A DNA stretch of 6,727 nt. It comes from DATDMG01 sp036518955 (GTDB lineage: Bacteria > Actinomycetota > Actinomycetes > Actinomycetales > Kineosporiaceae). Made by a program: the position numbers and the translations under genes. Shown one piece after another: positions 5,785 to 6,727 of this stretch; the first letter of the stretch is position 1, and each line of letters opens with the position of its first letter. The stretch covers positions 1-6,727 of the forward strand of contig DATDMG010000197.1 of NCBI GenBank assembly GCA_036518955.1, written 5' to 3'. The notes under the pieces are model-generated. The model ran no database searches, had not been told where the DNA came from, and worked only from the letters and a program-made list of their open reading frames with translations.

Positions 5785-6184
5785 GAGGATATCAATCGTT
5801 ATCGACGGCGAACTGCCGTCGGGGCTTGCTATCAATGCCGCGGCAGTCTTGGCCATGACGCTCGGGAATCGCATGGAGGGCGTTATCGGCGCTGACGTCC
5901 CTGACCGGGACGGGCTGGTTCATCCGGGCATCACTACTCTCAACGTACCCATTCTTCGGGGCTCTGCTGATCTCCTTCGCGACCTCGTTCTCGAGGCGGC
6001 CAAGGTTGACGACATCTTTGCGACGAGTTTTACGTCGGTAGCGCAAGCGGCGCGCGCTTATGGGGAATACGCGGCCCAACTGAGGGACCTTGGGACCGCA
6101 GACCTCACCTATGTGGGGGTTGGTCTGGCTGGCCCCACGAGAGCAGTCAACCGGCTGATCGGGAGCCTACCGCTTTATCGGTGA
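5774..6184 (+). CDS. DUF2000 family protein
   Basis: A 136-residue protein matching the DUF2000 family end to end. It has RISIVIDGELPSGLAINAAA (4-23), where the family has a short beta strand and then LPxGLAxNAAA; an IGADVPDRDGLVHPGITTL block (38-56); NVPILRGSADLLRDL (57-71); VAQAARAYGEYAAQL (89-103), fitting the usual A-x-x-x-R-x-Y-x-x-Y pattern; and LTYVGVGLAGPTRAVNRLIGSLPLYR (from 111 to the end), the most diagnostic part. The molecular function of DUF2000 is not established; a structural resemblance to the peptidyl-tRNA hydrolase 2 fold has been noted as far as recalled. The start overlaps the preceding gene by 11 nt and has a very strong ribosome binding site. As last gene of the operon it may be an accessory or tailoring protein for the pathway. 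The codon mix (GTT, CTT, TAT, ATA endings) matches the rest of the block. Confidence 0.85.
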   Translation: MRPERISIVIDGELPSGLAINAAAVLAMTLGNRMEGVIGADVPDRDGLVHPGITTLNVPILRGSADLLRDLVLEAAKVDDIFATSFTSVAQAARAYGEYAAQLRDLGTADLTYVGVGLAGPTRAVNRLIGSLPLYR

Positions 6185-6543
6185 TGAATGACCTGCGGCG
6201 AACCCGACGGACAGGGGACGGATCAGCTCGGGGAAGCTGCCCTGTACCTGAAGCTGTGAGCGGGAGGTCTTGGGTGAGTTTGGCGGCCTCCACGGTGAAG
6301 TCCGTCGGCAGGAGCAGTCCGGGCAGCGCTTGCGGGCTCGTTGGATCAGCTGACGGACCGTGACGAGGGCGGCGGCGAGGGAGAGGTAGACATCCCCTCG
6401 GTGATCGCGGCCGCGTTCGCCAGGCCACCCGCCGCGATCCCGGCCACGTCCGGGGCTGGGTCGCCCTCGTGGACGGCAGGCACGAGCTCTCCGTGGTCAC
6501 TGAGCGTTGAGAGCTCCATGATCGTCGAGACTCGTGCCTGCAC
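6147..6543 (-). pseudogene. Broken, convergent reading frame of unknown family (two frame shifts)
   Basis: Three minus-strand frames join into one protein-like sequence if a single G is restored at two places. Segment 1, from about 6543, contains LSDHGELVPAVHEGDPAPD and then VAGIAAGGLANAAAITEG. The frame shifts at the C-run 6394-6397 (GGGG on the coding strand). Segment 2 reads DVYLSLAAALVTVRQLIQRA. The frame shifts again near 6327-6331. Segment 3 reads ALPGLLLPTDFTVEAAKLTQ, then DLPLTASGTGQLPRADPS. Each segment has strongly G/C third positions only in its own frame, which argues that the joined protein once existed. The family was not recognised. The start (GTG 6543 or ATG 6519) lacks a clear ribosome binding site. 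The true 3' end is uncertain: the stop at 6147 lies antisense to the DUF2000 gene, so the original end may have been replaced at a junction. Sequencing error is an alternative to real decay. Confidence 0.45.
6211..6245 (+). terminator. Possible hairpin terminator after the operon
   Basis: ACAGGG (6211-6216) pairs with CCCTGT (6240-6245), and inside it CAGCT (6224-6228) pairs with AGCTG (6235-6239) around a 6-nt loop; a 7-nt bulge sits on the left arm. It lies 27 bases after the DUF2000 stop. There is no T-tract, which is common for actinomycete terminators but leaves the call weak. Confidence 0.3.
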
Positions 6544-6727
6544 TACGTCATGGCATGCCGAGCGGGTCGCCCTACGTACCTATCGCCGGTCGCCCGAGGC
6601 TGTGCCCAGCCTGGACGGCCGCTGCCGTCCGGTGTCTGCGTCCTGGAGGTCCGGCTTCGGACGAGTCCTGGACGGGACCGTCCCACGATGCGGAAGACCA
6701 GGGTGCCGGGCGCTGAGGATTGACCGG
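6544..6727. other. Right-edge sequence, no assignable gene
   Basis: A plus-strand frame is open from ATG 6518 to the window end (70 codons; contains WHAERVALRTYRRSPEAVPS and, near the end, RCGRPGCRALRIDR). It could be the 5' part of a gene continuing to the right. It has no good ribosome binding site, overlaps the start of the minus-strand broken frame, and matches no family that I recognise. The minus strand is also partly open here. Confidence 0.2.

Overview
The window looks like actinomycete DNA, most likely Streptomyces or a relative. GC is high, GTG and TTG starts overlap upstream stops, ribosome binding sites are GGAGG-rich, and rare TTA leucine codons occur. This assignment is inferred from base and codon composition and from the gene families, not from a marker gene.

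Layout. (1) Positions 1-407, minus strand: the 5' part of an IS66-family transposase gene that runs off the left edge. (2) Positions 408-949: no convincing gene, only two short GC hairpins. (3) Positions 950-6184, plus strand: one tight seven-gene operon-like block. In order it encodes an MqnA-like chorismate dehydratase homologue, a Dabb (stress-responsive alpha/beta barrel) protein, a PaaK-like adenylate-forming ligase, a branched-chain-type class IV aminotransferase, a BacA-like prephenate decarboxylase homologue, an unrecognised 124-residue protein and a DUF2000 protein. Junctions are 4-nt overlaps (GTGA, GTGA, TTGA), an 11-nt overlap, or gaps of 68 and 36 nt. A possible 15-codon reading frame with its own strong ribosome binding site bridges the aminotransferase and BacA-like genes. 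(4) Positions 6185-6727: a hairpin that may end the operon, then a convergent minus-strand reading frame that appears broken by two single-base losses, then unassigned sequence to the right edge.

How the genes may work together. The operon holds two enzymes of the families that act at the chorismate/prephenate node: MqnA aromatises chorismate by dehydration, and BacA decarboxylates prephenate without aromatising it. An aminotransferase and an acid-activating ligase sit between them. No other menaquinone (futalosine) gene is present, and there is no NRPS, carrier protein, transporter or regulator in the window. The simplest reading is a small, undescribed secondary-metabolite pathway that makes a shikimate-derived acid or non-proteinogenic amino acid and activates it as an adenylate or CoA ester. 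The Dabb, DUF2000 and unknown proteins may be tailoring or accessory factors. The product is unknown. The block uses noticeably more A/T-ending codons than the flanking sequence, and it lies between a transposase gene and a broken gene, consistent with horizontal acquisition.
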